Assembly: GCA_964409645.1 (NCBI GenBank)
Contig: CAYPEK010000079.1
Location: 1 to 20,262, forward strand
Length of the DNA stretch: 20,262 bases
Direction of reading: 5' to 3'
Origin: CAYPEK01 sp964409645
GTDB lineage: Bacteria > UBP15 > UBA6099
The notes beneath the pieces were generated by a model that had not been told where the DNA came from, did no database searches, and worked only from the letters and a program-made list of their open reading frames with translations. Made by a program: the position numbers and the translations under genes. Below, one piece after another: positions 1 to 8,222 of the stretch. Position 1 is the stretch's first letter, and every line of letters starts with the position of its first letter.

Positions 1-1
1 C

Positions 2-280
2 CATGAAGCGGTGAGCATTATGCTCGGCCAGAAGGAGAAGTATCATCCGGCGGCGATAGAGAATTTTGTAAGAGTGGTCGGCATATATCCGATTTCGACT
101 TTTCTGATGCTGAACACGGGCGAGGTCGGCGTTGTGGTGCGCAACAATCCGGAAAATCTTTTCCTGCCGGAGATCAAGCTGGTGCTCGATCCGGCTGGAA
201 AGCAGTATTCGAAGGATGTCATCGTGAATTTGATAAACGAAAAGCGGCGGTCGGTTGTAAGGGTTGTCGATAATGTCTGA
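2..280 (+). CDS. HD-GYP domain protein, C-terminal fragment (5' end outside window)
   Basis: The reading frame is open from base 2 to the TGA at 278-280, giving about 92 residues that start HEAVSIML. The stretch GIYPISTFLMLNTGEVGVVV followed by a P-x-I-K-x-V-x-D-x-x-G pattern matches the conserved C-terminal end of HD-GYP domains (family knowledge: cyclic-di-GMP phosphodiesterases, typically response-regulator outputs). The catalytic HD and GYP motifs lie upstream of the window, so activity cannot be judged. A GTG at 11 could be mistaken for a start, but the conserved domain continues upstream of it. The next gene starts 12 bases downstream, so the two are probably co-transcribed. The family call is confident; any N-terminal sensor or receiver domain is unknown. 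Confidence 0.85.
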   Translation, partial: HEAVSIMLGQKEKYHPAAIENFVRVVGIYPISTFLMLNTGEVGVVVRNNPENLFLPEIKLVLDPAGKQYSKDVIVNLINEKRRSVVRVVDNV

Positions 281-292
281 CGGTGCAAGGCG

Positions 293-2263
293 ATGAACGC
301 GGAACTTCTGAAAAAACAGCAGGAGGCGCTCTTCCAGATAGAGACGCTTCCGCGCGAGCCGAGGAAGAAGAATTTTTCGATTGCCTGCCGCGTGGCGAAC
401 AACAACATGGAGGCTTATGTAAAAATCATTGCGGTTGGTGATGATTGCGACGTGACGGAGTTCGACGTCGTGGCGAAGTTATATAAAGAAGGAATCAGGG
501 TCAACATTAATTACGACAAGATATCGGAAGCTGTTGCCGAGAAGAGAATTAACGCCGAGTTTCTTGCAGCATCGGGCTTTCTGCCGGAAAAGGGCGCGGA
601 CGCGTATATTGAACACAAGACGTCGCTCGATGAATTCACGACGGCGGAGATGGCGAAGAATTTTCCGGGGCAGAGAATTAAGTCCGGAGTTCCGGTCGAG
701 CTGGACGAGGTGGTTGCGGAAAAGCATCCGGCGACGCCGGGAACGATCGGGCTGACTGTAAAAGGCCGAAAACTCGAGCCGGAGCCGGGGAAGGATGTGG
801 CGTTCGAGCTCGGGGAGAATGTGGCGATTTCGCAGGACGGACTGAAACTGCTGGCGGCGATGCCGGGTGTGGCGGGTTTATCACAGGGAAAGATCGAAGT
901 CAGAGACACTGATTACGATGACTGGAAATATAAGGTTCAGTTCAGGAGCAACAATCTTGAGGCGGTGCTGTCGATAATACCGGGGATAACGCCGCAGCCG
1001 GAACACACTAAGGAATGGTACGAGGGGCTTTTGGAATCGCATGGTATAAAGTTCGGCGCTGAGTCGGAAGTGTATAAGAGGCTGCCCTCAAAGATAAAAT
1101 CGACGATAGTGGTGAAGATTGCGGCGGGTGAACCGCCCGTGCCGGGCAGTAACGCGGGAATAATCGAACATTACAAGACGGGAGTGAAGGCCGGGGCCCA
1201 TTTTTTTGCTGTAAAAAGCGGTCAGTTGATTGTGGAGAAAACACTGGTCGGCAAAGGAACTAAGGGCAGGAATGTGTTCGATGAAGCGGTCGCCGCGCCC
1301 GCGGGAACGGACGTTGAACTTTCCGGTGGAACTAACACGAATTTGTCGGAGGATAAACTCAAGCTGTTTTCGAATATCGACGGTTACGTGAGCAAGGAGA
1401 AGGATGCGTATTGCGTTGTGGAGTGCCTCGAAATCGACCCGAAGGCTGGCAGCGTGCCGGACAGGACGGATTATCCGGGGATGGTGAGGGTGCTGGGCGA
1501 TTTGCCGCCGGGGAAGTCCATAATTGCAGGTCATCACGTGGAGATTCTCGGAGGGATAAACAAATCGGAAGTGATCGCGGGCGGCATTCTAAAAGTAAAG
1601 GGAACGATCTCGGATTGCGTGGCGACAAAGGTGCAGTCCGGCGACGACATGATAGTGAGCGGAGTGGAGCGGTCGAGACTGATCGGGGCGAATAATATAT
1701 ATGTCGGCGGTCTGGTGAGAGCGAGCGAGTTGATAGCCGGCAACGGAGTTTATAAGCACGGAGGCGGCAAGCTCGGGATGGTAGGCGGCCGGGTGATTGC
1801 GTTGAGAGATTTTGATGGAGATGATCTTGGTGCGACAACACCCGCGCGGACATCGATCGAGGTCGGGATGCAGTATGCGATGAGAGTCAGATATGAACAC
1901 GCGGGAAGGGAAATCGCGGATACGATGAATAAGTATCAGCTCGCCGGCGCGGAGCTGACGAGGCTTGCGCAGGTGGCGAAAGCCGGAAAGATAACCAAAG
2001 AGGAAATCGAGAAGCTGAAAAAGATGAACTTGCTGAGGAACATACTTGGCGAGAAAGTAAAAATGATGACGGCCGGTATAACAAAAATGCAAAACGCAAT
2101 TGCGCCGACGGCAAGGAACTCCAAGGTCAAGATCCGTGGTTCGGCGTATCCGGGGGTTGTCGTGAAAATAGGGCCGCAGATCATGCGTGTCGAATCACGC
2201 ATGGACAAGGTGGCTTTCGAACTCGAAGAGAAATCGAAAAGCATTGCGGTGAAGCGTCTGTAG
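293..2263 (+). CDS. DUF342/FapA-type polymerisation-like protein with a doubled N-terminal domain
   Basis: This 656-residue soluble protein has no signal peptide or membrane segment. Residues about 28-203 resemble the FapA N-terminal domain, ending in the signature GTIGLTVKGRKL (150-161) and a G-E-N-V...DGLKLLAAMPGV run. Residues about 212-382 look like a second, more diverged copy: YKVQFRSNNLEAVLSI, then KGTKGRNVFDE, then a DGYV element. Residues about 385-510 are glycine- and valine-rich short strands typical of the FapA right-handed beta-helix (for example IIAGHHVEILGGINKSEVIAGG). Residues about 535-605 are likely coiled coil, and 610-643 form a closing beta element (RGSAYPGVVVKIG). In Vibrio vulnificus, FapA helps localise a PTS component at the pole; elsewhere the family is poorly understood. 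Proximity to an HD-GYP gene suggests a signalling or surface role, which is inference. The start has only a weak AAGG Shine-Dalgarno, as expected for a gene coupled to its upstream neighbour. Confidence 0.8.
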   Translation: MNAELLKKQQEALFQIETLPREPRKKNFSIACRVANNNMEAYVKIIAVGDDCDVTEFDVVAKLYKEGIRVNINYDKISEAVAEKRINAEFLAASGFLPEKGADAYIEHKTSLDEFTTAEMAKNFPGQRIKSGVPVELDEVVAEKHPATPGTIGLTVKGRKLEPEPGKDVAFELGENVAISQDGLKLLAAMPGVAGLSQGKIEVRDTDYDDWKYKVQFRSNNLEAVLSIIPGITPQPEHTKEWYEGLLESHGIKFGAESEVYKRLPSKIKSTIVVKIAAGEPPVPGSNAGIIEHYKTGVKAGAHFFAVKSGQLIVEKTLVGKGTKGRNVFDEAVAAPAGTDVELSGGTNTNLSEDKLKLFSNIDGYVSKEKDAYCVVECLEIDPKAGSVPDRTDYPGMVRVLGDLPPGKSIIAGHHVEILGGINKSEVIAGGILKVKGTISDCVATKVQSGDDMIVSGVERSRLIGANNIYVGGLVRASELIAGNGVYKHGGGKLGMVGGRVIALRDFDGDDLGATTPARTSIEVGMQYAMRVRYEHAGREIADTMNKYQLAGAELTRLAQVAKAGKITKEEIEKLKKMNLLRNILGEKVKMMTAGITKMQNAIAPTARNSKVKIRGSAYPGVVVKIGPQIMRVESRMDKVAFELEEKSKSIAVKRL

Positions 2264-2317
2264 TAATTCAGTTAACTCATCTTTTAAATATAAATAATGA
2301 GAGAAGCATGGATGCTC

Positions 2318-2570
2318 CTGTGTAATATTTGACACTTTAAAATGTTGATAAATTGACACATAAAACCCCTTACGGCGTCAATGAGATCACCACTTAATTT
2401 AATATGATAAAACACGCCGACAATCACAAAACTATATTATTGTGAAAACATGCTTCAGTTTGAATGTACAAAGTGCAGGGTTCCTTATAGTCTGCGTCGG
2501 CAAGTTCGGTTTTAAAAAATCAGATCGTAATTTAATTATTTTGTGTCAATAGTATGTTGTCACATAACAT
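2318..2570. repeat. Possible remnant of a small inverted-repeat element (MITE-like)
   Basis: The left side carries TTGACAC at 2329 and again at 2353. The right side, read on the minus strand, carries ATTGACACA (complement of 2542-2550) and a related TGTGACA (within 2556-2565). Nested short repeats in opposite orientation at both ends of a roughly 250-base AT-rich, non-coding block resemble the ends of an insertion sequence without its transposase. The outer ends match only partly (about 8 of 12 bases in my hand alignment) and I see no clear target-site duplication. Repeated operator sites for a regulator would explain the same pattern. Confidence 0.25.
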
Positions 2571-2658
2571 TATCCGATAGCAAACAATAGCAACTCAATA
2601 AAAAAACGATAAATCGGACATGCCGGTAGAAGACAAACCGTACAACCGATTTTCATGT

Positions 2659-2674
2659 TGGCACGGCATTTGTA
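2659..2674 (+). promoter_or_regulatory. Sigma-54-type -24/-12 promoter candidate
   Basis: The sequence TGGCACGGCATTTGTA matches the sigma-54 consensus TGGCACG-N4-TTGCA at every fixed position except the C of the -12 GC, which is T here. The GG (2660-2661) and GT (2672-2673) are separated by 10 bases, the required spacing. The predicted transcription start is near 2685, leaving a leader of about 48 bases before the alpha-2-macroglobulin start. A dyad at 2554-2570 lies about 90-105 bases upstream of the -24 element, a plausible place for an activator site, but I cannot identify the activator. Confidence 0.5.
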
Positions 2675-2732
2675 TTTTATTCCTCCGAGGCCATCACAAA
2701 ACTAAAAGGCCTTTTTCGAAGGGGGAATAGAT

Positions 2733-5700
2733 ATGAAGCGTATTTTCGGTTTTGGCATTGGGAAAAACTCGAACAAAGAATCCGGACAAAAGAAATTAAA
2801 GTGGCCTATCGGCAAACTTACGAAGCGCGGCCGGATGTATGCCGGTATAGCCGTAATTATGCTGATTGCGGCGTTTGGAATCTACGAGTTTTTTGCGCAT
2901 GGACGTTTCGGGCTTTTCGGCGGCAAGGCGCCGGTTTCGATCACTTCATTCAGTCCGTCCGGCGAGGTGCCTGAGCGAACCAACTTCACGTTTGAATTTA
3001 CTTATGCGCTTGCAAGCCAGACGGATGTCGGAAAAGTTCTGACCAAAATGCCGATAAAGTTCACGCCTGAAATACCGGGTGTGTACAAATGGATCACGCC
3101 ACACAGCCTGCGCTTTTTCCCGAAAACACCGTTGAAGCCGGCCACTCAGTACACCGTCGAAGTGTTCCCGGAAATAATAAGTGTTCCGAACGCCTACCTG
3201 AAAGGCGACCGCATTTTCCAATTCAACACGGAGAGGCTGAAGGTGACGTTTTCGAAGACGGACTTTGTGTTCGAGCGGACACCAAAAATAAGGACGCGTG
3301 TACAGTGGGCGCTCGAATTCAACCGCAAGGTCAACCCGAAAAAATTGGCCGAGCATCTCAAAATATACAACGAATTCAAGGGCGGCCGGGAAGACATTTC
3401 TTTTACGATAACGCCGGAAACGAAGGCGGGCCGGAAGTTCACCATCCTAACCGGACCTGTGAACAGGAAAGAAGTTGAAAACAGTATGAAGCTGGTTGTT
3501 GCCGCCGGGTTGCCGTGCGTGGAAGGGCCGCTCGGCCTACTTGACGAGTATGTCTCTTCGGTGGTGATCGAGACGGAATTAAAGGTTTACGGATTATCGA
3601 CCGGAGAGGTCGAGCAGAAAAAATACGTAAGGATCGAATTCTCATCACCGGTGGACCCCGAACTTGCGTCGGAATACATATCGATCAAACCGAATGTAAA
3701 TTTCACAACGGAACAACAAGACAGGTATATCAACGTCAAAGGGAAGTTCGACGCGGGCCGGAATTACACGGTGACAATACGCAAAGGACTCGCGGGCGCC
3801 GACGGTACGACACTTCCGAAGGATTTCACCGACACGGTTTTTACGGGCGACCTCGACCCGGACATTTCGTTTCAGTACAACGGGATTTATCTGCCCCGGA
3901 AGGGGTCGAAGAGGGTGGCAATAGAAACGGTCAACGTGGAAAAAGTTCAGGTCGAGATCGAAAAGATATACCTGAACAACATTGTCACGCTTATGCAGAA
4001 TTACGATCCGTATGAAGGCGATTTCTGGTATTACGGCGATCTCGGCAGGACGGTTTACTCGGAAGAAATTCTCATCAACGGCGGTCACAACGAGAAGGTT
4101 ACGACGCCGATCGATCTGGGGCAGTTCCTTGACACGGAGTATCGCGGTGTGTTCAAGGTCAGCGTCCACAGCAGCGAGGAGGAATGGTGGGACGGGGACT
4201 CGCTGCTTGTAATGGTGACCGACCTCGGAATATCGGCGAAGCTTTCCGAGGACGACCTGTTTGTATGGGTTAATTCGCTGGACACGCTTGCTCCGCTTGG
4301 CAACGTGAATATAAGCCTCATAAGCAGCAACAATCAGTTGATCGCCGAAGGAACGACGAACGAGAACGGCGTTGCAATTATTAAGGATTTAAAGAAAAGA
4401 CTCGATGTCGAATCGTTCAGTCCGTACATAATCACGGCGTCGCGCGGGAAAGATTTTTCGTTTATGAAGTTCGGCGACTGCCGTCTGCCCGCGACGACTT
4501 TCGACATAGACGGACGTGAGTTCCTGACATTCGGGTACGAGGCGTTTGCGTACACGGATCGCGGGGTTTACCGGCCGGGTGATCACGCGCACGTATCGGT
4601 GATCGTCCGCGGCCGGAATATGGCGACCCCCGCTCCGTTCCCGATCGGATTGGAGATCGCGGACCCGACGGGCGCGAAGTTCGCTGAGTTCACAAAGAAG
4701 CTGAACGAAGGCGGCATGGCTGAGTTCAAAGCGGACTTTCCGGATTTCGCGAAGACGGGCGGATATGTTGTGAAAGTGAATGCGGCGAAAGAGGAAATCG
4801 GGCGCACGCATTTGTTCGTCGAGGATTTCATTCCCGACAAGATAAAGGTTGCTGTGTCCACAGATAAGCCGTCGTACAAGACGGGCGAAAAGGTGAAGGT
4901 AACTGTGGATGCACAGACGCTTTTTGGGCCGCCCGCCGCCGGAAGAAAGGCGGAAGCTAAGCTGTTGATTAAAGCCGCCGATTTCAGCGCCGCTGGGCTT
5001 GGGGATTACTCGTTCGGTAAATACGACAGGAGTTTTGACGAGATCAGCATAGCGGTTGGCGAAGGGAAACTCGACGACAACGGGAAGATCACGTTCATGG
5101 TGGAAGTGCCGGAGGACATCAACCCGCCGTCGGCGTTGAAAGGCGTCGTTACGGCGACGGTGACTGAACCCGGCGGCCGTGCTGTGAGCGCTTATCGAGC
5201 CTTCGACATCCATGTGTTTCCTTATTACATCGGCCTGAGATCGAAGAATGACGGTTATGCGAAAATCGACAAGCCGTTCGTTGTGGATGTGGTGACTGTC
5301 GATCCGGCTGGCAAGTCGATAAAGGCGAATGAATTGATAGGCCGTGTTTATAAGGTCTATTACAACACTGTTTTCAAGAAGGATGAGGAGGGCAATTACA
5401 GGTATGTTTCGGAAAGGGCCGAGCGCGCGATAAAAACGTTCAGCGTGGCGGCGGGAGCGAAGAAGGTCTCGTATGTGCCGAAGGACTGGGGGAGCTACAG
5501 GTTTGACGTGAAAGACCCCGGCGGGAAAACCGAGTCGTCGATTAATTTCTATGTCGAGGGATACGGATACTACCCGTGGGCGATGGAGAATCCGGACCGA
5601 ATAGAGATTGTCCCCGAAAAGAAAGAATACAAGAGCGGCGAAACGGCGCGGCTGACGATCAAGTCGCCGTTCGCGGGCAGGCTGATGGTGGTTGTCGAGA

Positions 5701-8210
5701 GGGACAAAGTTTACGACTACTGGACGAAGATGACGGATAAGAACACGACAATAGTCGAGTTCAAGGTGAAGGAGGTATATCTGCCGAACGTGTATGTGAG
5801 TGCGACGGTGATCAAACCGCTTGAGAAATACGACGGCAGGTCGCCGATGAGGGCGTTCGGTATCGCGCCGCTGTTTGTGGACGCATCGGGGCGCAGGCTC
5901 GGGCTGAAGATTGCCGCGCCGGAAGCGATAAGGCCGAAGACGAAGCTCGACCTGAAGATTAAAGTTGCGTCCGGGCAGTCATACGTGACGGTAGCCGCCG
6001 TGGACGAAGGGATTTTGCAGTTGACGGATTTTCCGACGCCTGAACCGTTCGGGTTTTTCTACGGCAAGAAGAGGCTGACAATGGACGAGTACGATATCTA
6101 TTCGTTCATTCTTCCTGAGCCGAGGGGTGTGAAGGGTCGGCCGGGCGGCGATTATCTCGCGAAGCTAAGGAAGAAACATCTGTCGCCGATCGGCATCAGA
6201 AGGGTGGAGCCGGTGGCGTTGTGGTCTGGCATTGTGAAGAGCGACGCGGCCGGTAACGCGCGCGTGAAGTTCGACGTGCCGCAGTTTCAGGGCAGGCTGA
6301 GAGTGATGGCAGTCGCTGTGAACGGCACGAAAGTAGCTGCGGCGAGCCGGGACGTTTATGTAAGGGACAAGGTAGTGCTCTCGGAAACTTTCCCGCGGTT
6401 CCTCGCAGCGGGGGATGCGTTCGACGCGCCGGTATCCGTTTACAACGGGACGGGTAAAAATGCGAGTTTCGCCGTGAGGCTGAAGGCGGACGGGCCGGTC
6501 GATATCATCGGTGATGATGTCAAAAAAATATCGATTGAAAACGGGCGCGAGAAGGTGATTTATTTCGGCATCAAAGTGAGAAATGCGATCGGCGGCGTGA
6601 AGTTCATGATCGAAGCGTCGGGCGGCGGGGAAAAAACATACAGTGTAACGAACCTGCCGATCAGGCCGTCCTCGCCGGTCGTGACGAAGACGGGCAGCGG
6701 TGTGCTGACCGCGGGCGCCGATAAAACGATCTCGTTGCCGGACGGGTTTGTCTCGGGCACGGAAGGAGTGCGGGTCGTGATTTCCGGGTTCCCGGCGGTG
6801 AAGTTTGCAAACAGCCTGAAGTATCTGCTCAGATATCCGCATGGCTGCGTTGAACAGACGACATCGAAGGTGTTTCCGCTGCTGTATTTCAACGATATTG
6901 CCGAAATCGCGGCGCCTGAATACTTTAAGAACAACTCCGCCGATTACTACGTCAATCAAGGTATCAGGAAGCTGTCGTCGATGCAGCTTGCGGACGGGTC
7001 GTTTTCATACTGGCCGGGCGGGGGCTATTCGAGCGGCTGGGCAGGTGTGTATGCGACGCATTTTCTCGTGGAAGCGCGCAAGGCCGGCTACAACGTTTCG
7101 GACGACGTTTACGACAACATGCTTGATTACCTCAAAAAGCTCATTCGTAAGGAAGATGAGAGCGAGGGGGGCGGTTATTATCTTCAGATGAAGGTGTACG
7201 CGAGCTACGTTTTATCGCTTGCGGGAAAACCGCCTAAATCGACGATAAGCTACATAAAAGAGAACCGGCTGAGAGAACTTGGGCCGTCATCGCGCTACCA
7301 GCTCGCACTGTGCTTCGCGAAAGCGGGCGATAAGAGGACCGCGTTGTCGTTGCTGCCTGCGGAAATACATCCCTCGCCTGATGTCAGGCGGGAATCGGGC
7401 GGGAATTTCAATTCGACTGTCCGCGAGGATGCGATCATGCTCGACGTGCTGACACAGCTCGCGCCCGAAAATCCGGGAATACCGGTACTGATCAAAGCCC
7501 TCGGCGCAAAAGCCGAGGCCGGTGAATGGTACACGACGCAGGACAACGCTTTCGCATTCCTCGCTGTCGGAAAAGCGTACTCGAAACAGGGCAAATCGAA
7601 ATTTACGGGCTCGGTTAAATCCGGGATGCGCACTCTGAAGGAATTTAGTGAGAAAGGCGCCGAGATCAACGACGGAAAACTATCCGGAAGGAAATTAATG
7701 ATCAGTATCGAAGGAAAGGGACATGGCTACTATTACTGGCAGGCGTGGGGAGTCCCCGAAAAGCCGGTATTCGATGAATACGACAAGGGTATCCGCGTAA
7801 CGAGAGAGTATCTGGACATAAACGGCAAGCCGCTCGACTATCAGAAGATCAAGCAGGGCGAGCTTGTGATCGGGAAGATAACCGTCGAAGCGCTGACGGC
7901 GAATCTCGAAAATGTAGCGGTTGACGACATGCTTCCGGCCGGGCTCGAAATCGAAAATCCGCGGCTCGCCACAACCGCGAACGTCCCGTGGATAAGCAAG
8001 TCCGATTTCACACCCGCATACATGGATATCCGCGACGACAGGCTGTTGCTTTATGGTGACTTCAGAACCGGCAACAAGGTTACATTTTATTACGGCCTGC
8101 GTGCGGTCACGCGCGGTAAGTTCGCGCTGCCCCCGATATCGGCCGAGGCGATGTACGACCCGACGTACACGAGTATAAATTCGTCGGGCACGATCGAGAT
8201 AGTCGAGTAA
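2733..8210 (+). CDS. Membrane-anchored bacterial alpha-2-macroglobulin with thioester motif (YfhM-like)
   Basis: This 1825-residue protein has a basic N-terminus and one membrane segment at about residues 36-55, with no lipobox cysteine, so it is probably a periplasmic protein tethered to the inner membrane. After MG-type beta domains comes the A2M_N-like signature DRGVYRPGD (about 607-615). Then follow the bait-region-domain signature VDEGILQLTDFPTPEPF (about 1090-1106), the A2M domain core (ALWSGIVKSDAAGNARVKFDVP, about 1160-1181), and the thioester motif CVEQ with cysteine 1372 in YPHGCVEQTTS. The following alpha-helical region (about 1350-1610) is the thioester domain. Family knowledge: these proteins trap proteases by a cleavage-triggered conformational change and covalent bond. 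Escherichia coli YfhM is about 1650 residues and is a lipoprotein, so this one is longer and anchored differently. The Shine-Dalgarno GAAGGGGG (2718-2725) supports the start. The pbpC-like gene follows after 12 bases, the classic pairing for this family. Confidence 0.93.
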   Translation: MKRIFGFGIGKNSNKESGQKKLKWPIGKLTKRGRMYAGIAVIMLIAAFGIYEFFAHGRFGLFGGKAPVSITSFSPSGEVPERTNFTFEFTYALASQTDVGKVLTKMPIKFTPEIPGVYKWITPHSLRFFPKTPLKPATQYTVEVFPEIISVPNAYLKGDRIFQFNTERLKVTFSKTDFVFERTPKIRTRVQWALEFNRKVNPKKLAEHLKIYNEFKGGREDISFTITPETKAGRKFTILTGPVNRKEVENSMKLVVAAGLPCVEGPLGLLDEYVSSVVIETELKVYGLSTGEVEQKKYVRIEFSSPVDPELASEYISIKPNVNFTTEQQDRYINVKGKFDAGRNYTVTIRKGLAGADGTTLPKDFTDTVFTGDLDPDISFQYNGIYLPRKGSKRVAIETVNVEKVQVEIEKIYLNNIVTLMQNYDPYEGDFWYYGDLGRTVYSEEILINGGHNEKVTTPIDLGQFLDTEYRGVFKVSVHSSEEEWWDGDSLLVMVTDLGISAKLSEDDLFVWVNSLDTLAPLGNVNISLISSNNQLIAEGTTNENGVAIIKDLKKRLDVESFSPYIITASRGKDFSFMKFGDCRLPATTFDIDGREFLTFGYEAFAYTDRGVYRPGDHAHVSVIVRGRNMATPAPFPIGLEIADPTGAKFAEFTKKLNEGGMAEFKADFPDFAKTGGYVVKVNAAKEEIGRTHLFVEDFIPDKIKVAVSTDKPSYKTGEKVKVTVDAQTLFGPPAAGRKAEAKLLIKAADFSAAGLGDYSFGKYDRSFDEISIAVGEGKLDDNGKITFMVEVPEDINPPSALKGVVTATVTEPGGRAVSAYRAFDIHVFPYYIGLRSKNDGYAKIDKPFVVDVVTVDPAGKSIKANELIGRVYKVYYNTVFKKDEEGNYRYVSERAERAIKTFSVAAGAKKVSYVPKDWGSYRFDVKDPGGKTESSINFYVEGYGYYPWAMENPDRIEIVPEKKEYKSGETARLTIKSPFAGRLMVVVERDKVYDYWTKMTDKNTTIVEFKVKEVYLPNVYVSATVIKPLEKYDGRSPMRAFGIAPLFVDASGRRLGLKIAAPEAIRPKTKLDLKIKVASGQSYVTVAAVDEGILQLTDFPTPEPFGFFYGKKRLTMDEYDIYSFILPEPRGVKGRPGGDYLAKLRKKHLSPIGIRRVEPVALWSGIVKSDAAGNARVKFDVPQFQGRLRVMAVAVNGTKVAAASRDVYVRDKVVLSETFPRFLAAGDAFDAPVSVYNGTGKNASFAVRLKADGPVDIIGDDVKKISIENGREKVIYFGIKVRNAIGGVKFMIEASGGGEKTYSVTNLPIRPSSPVVTKTGSGVLTAGADKTISLPDGFVSGTEGVRVVISGFPAVKFANSLKYLLRYPHGCVEQTTSKVFPLLYFNDIAEIAAPEYFKNNSADYYVNQGIRKLSSMQLADGSFSYWPGGGYSSGWAGVYATHFLVEARKAGYNVSDDVYDNMLDYLKKLIRKEDESEGGGYYLQMKVYASYVLSLAGKPPKSTISYIKENRLRELGPSSRYQLALCFAKAGDKRTALSLLPAEIHPSPDVRRESGGNFNSTVREDAIMLDVLTQLAPENPGIPVLIKALGAKAEAGEWYTTQDNAFAFLAVGKAYSKQGKSKFTGSVKSGMRTLKEFSEKGAEINDGKLSGRKLMISIEGKGHGYYYWQAWGVPEKPVFDEYDKGIRVTREYLDINGKPLDYQKIKQGELVIGKITVEALTANLENVAVDDMLPAGLEIENPRLATTANVPWISKSDFTPAYMDIRDDRLLLYGDFRTGNKVTFYYGLRAVTRGKFALPPISAEAMYDPTYTSINSSGTIEIVE

Positions 8211-8222
8211 GAGGGTGGCGAT

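Larger units (their letters stand above)
2264..2732. other. AT-rich intergenic gap with repeated motifs and a promoter
   Basis: This 469-base non-coding gap is markedly AT-rich compared with the flanking genes, and I find no convincing reading frame in it. It holds two direct TTGACAC copies (2329-2335 and 2353-2359) and an inverted copy within TGTGTCAAT (2542-2550). An ATGTT...AACAT dyad lies at 2554-2570. A sigma-54-like promoter is annotated separately. A short GC-rich dyad AGGCC (2688-2692)/GGCCT (2708-2712) followed by T residues sits in the leader just before the next gene. I see no clear intrinsic terminator for the upstream gene. Confidence 0.6.

Noticed and set aside
2329..2358. TTGACA matches at 2329 and 2353 as -35 promoter boxes
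   Set aside because: No reasonable -10 box occurs 16-18 bases downstream of either, and no gene start is near; the repeats are better described as a repeated motif.
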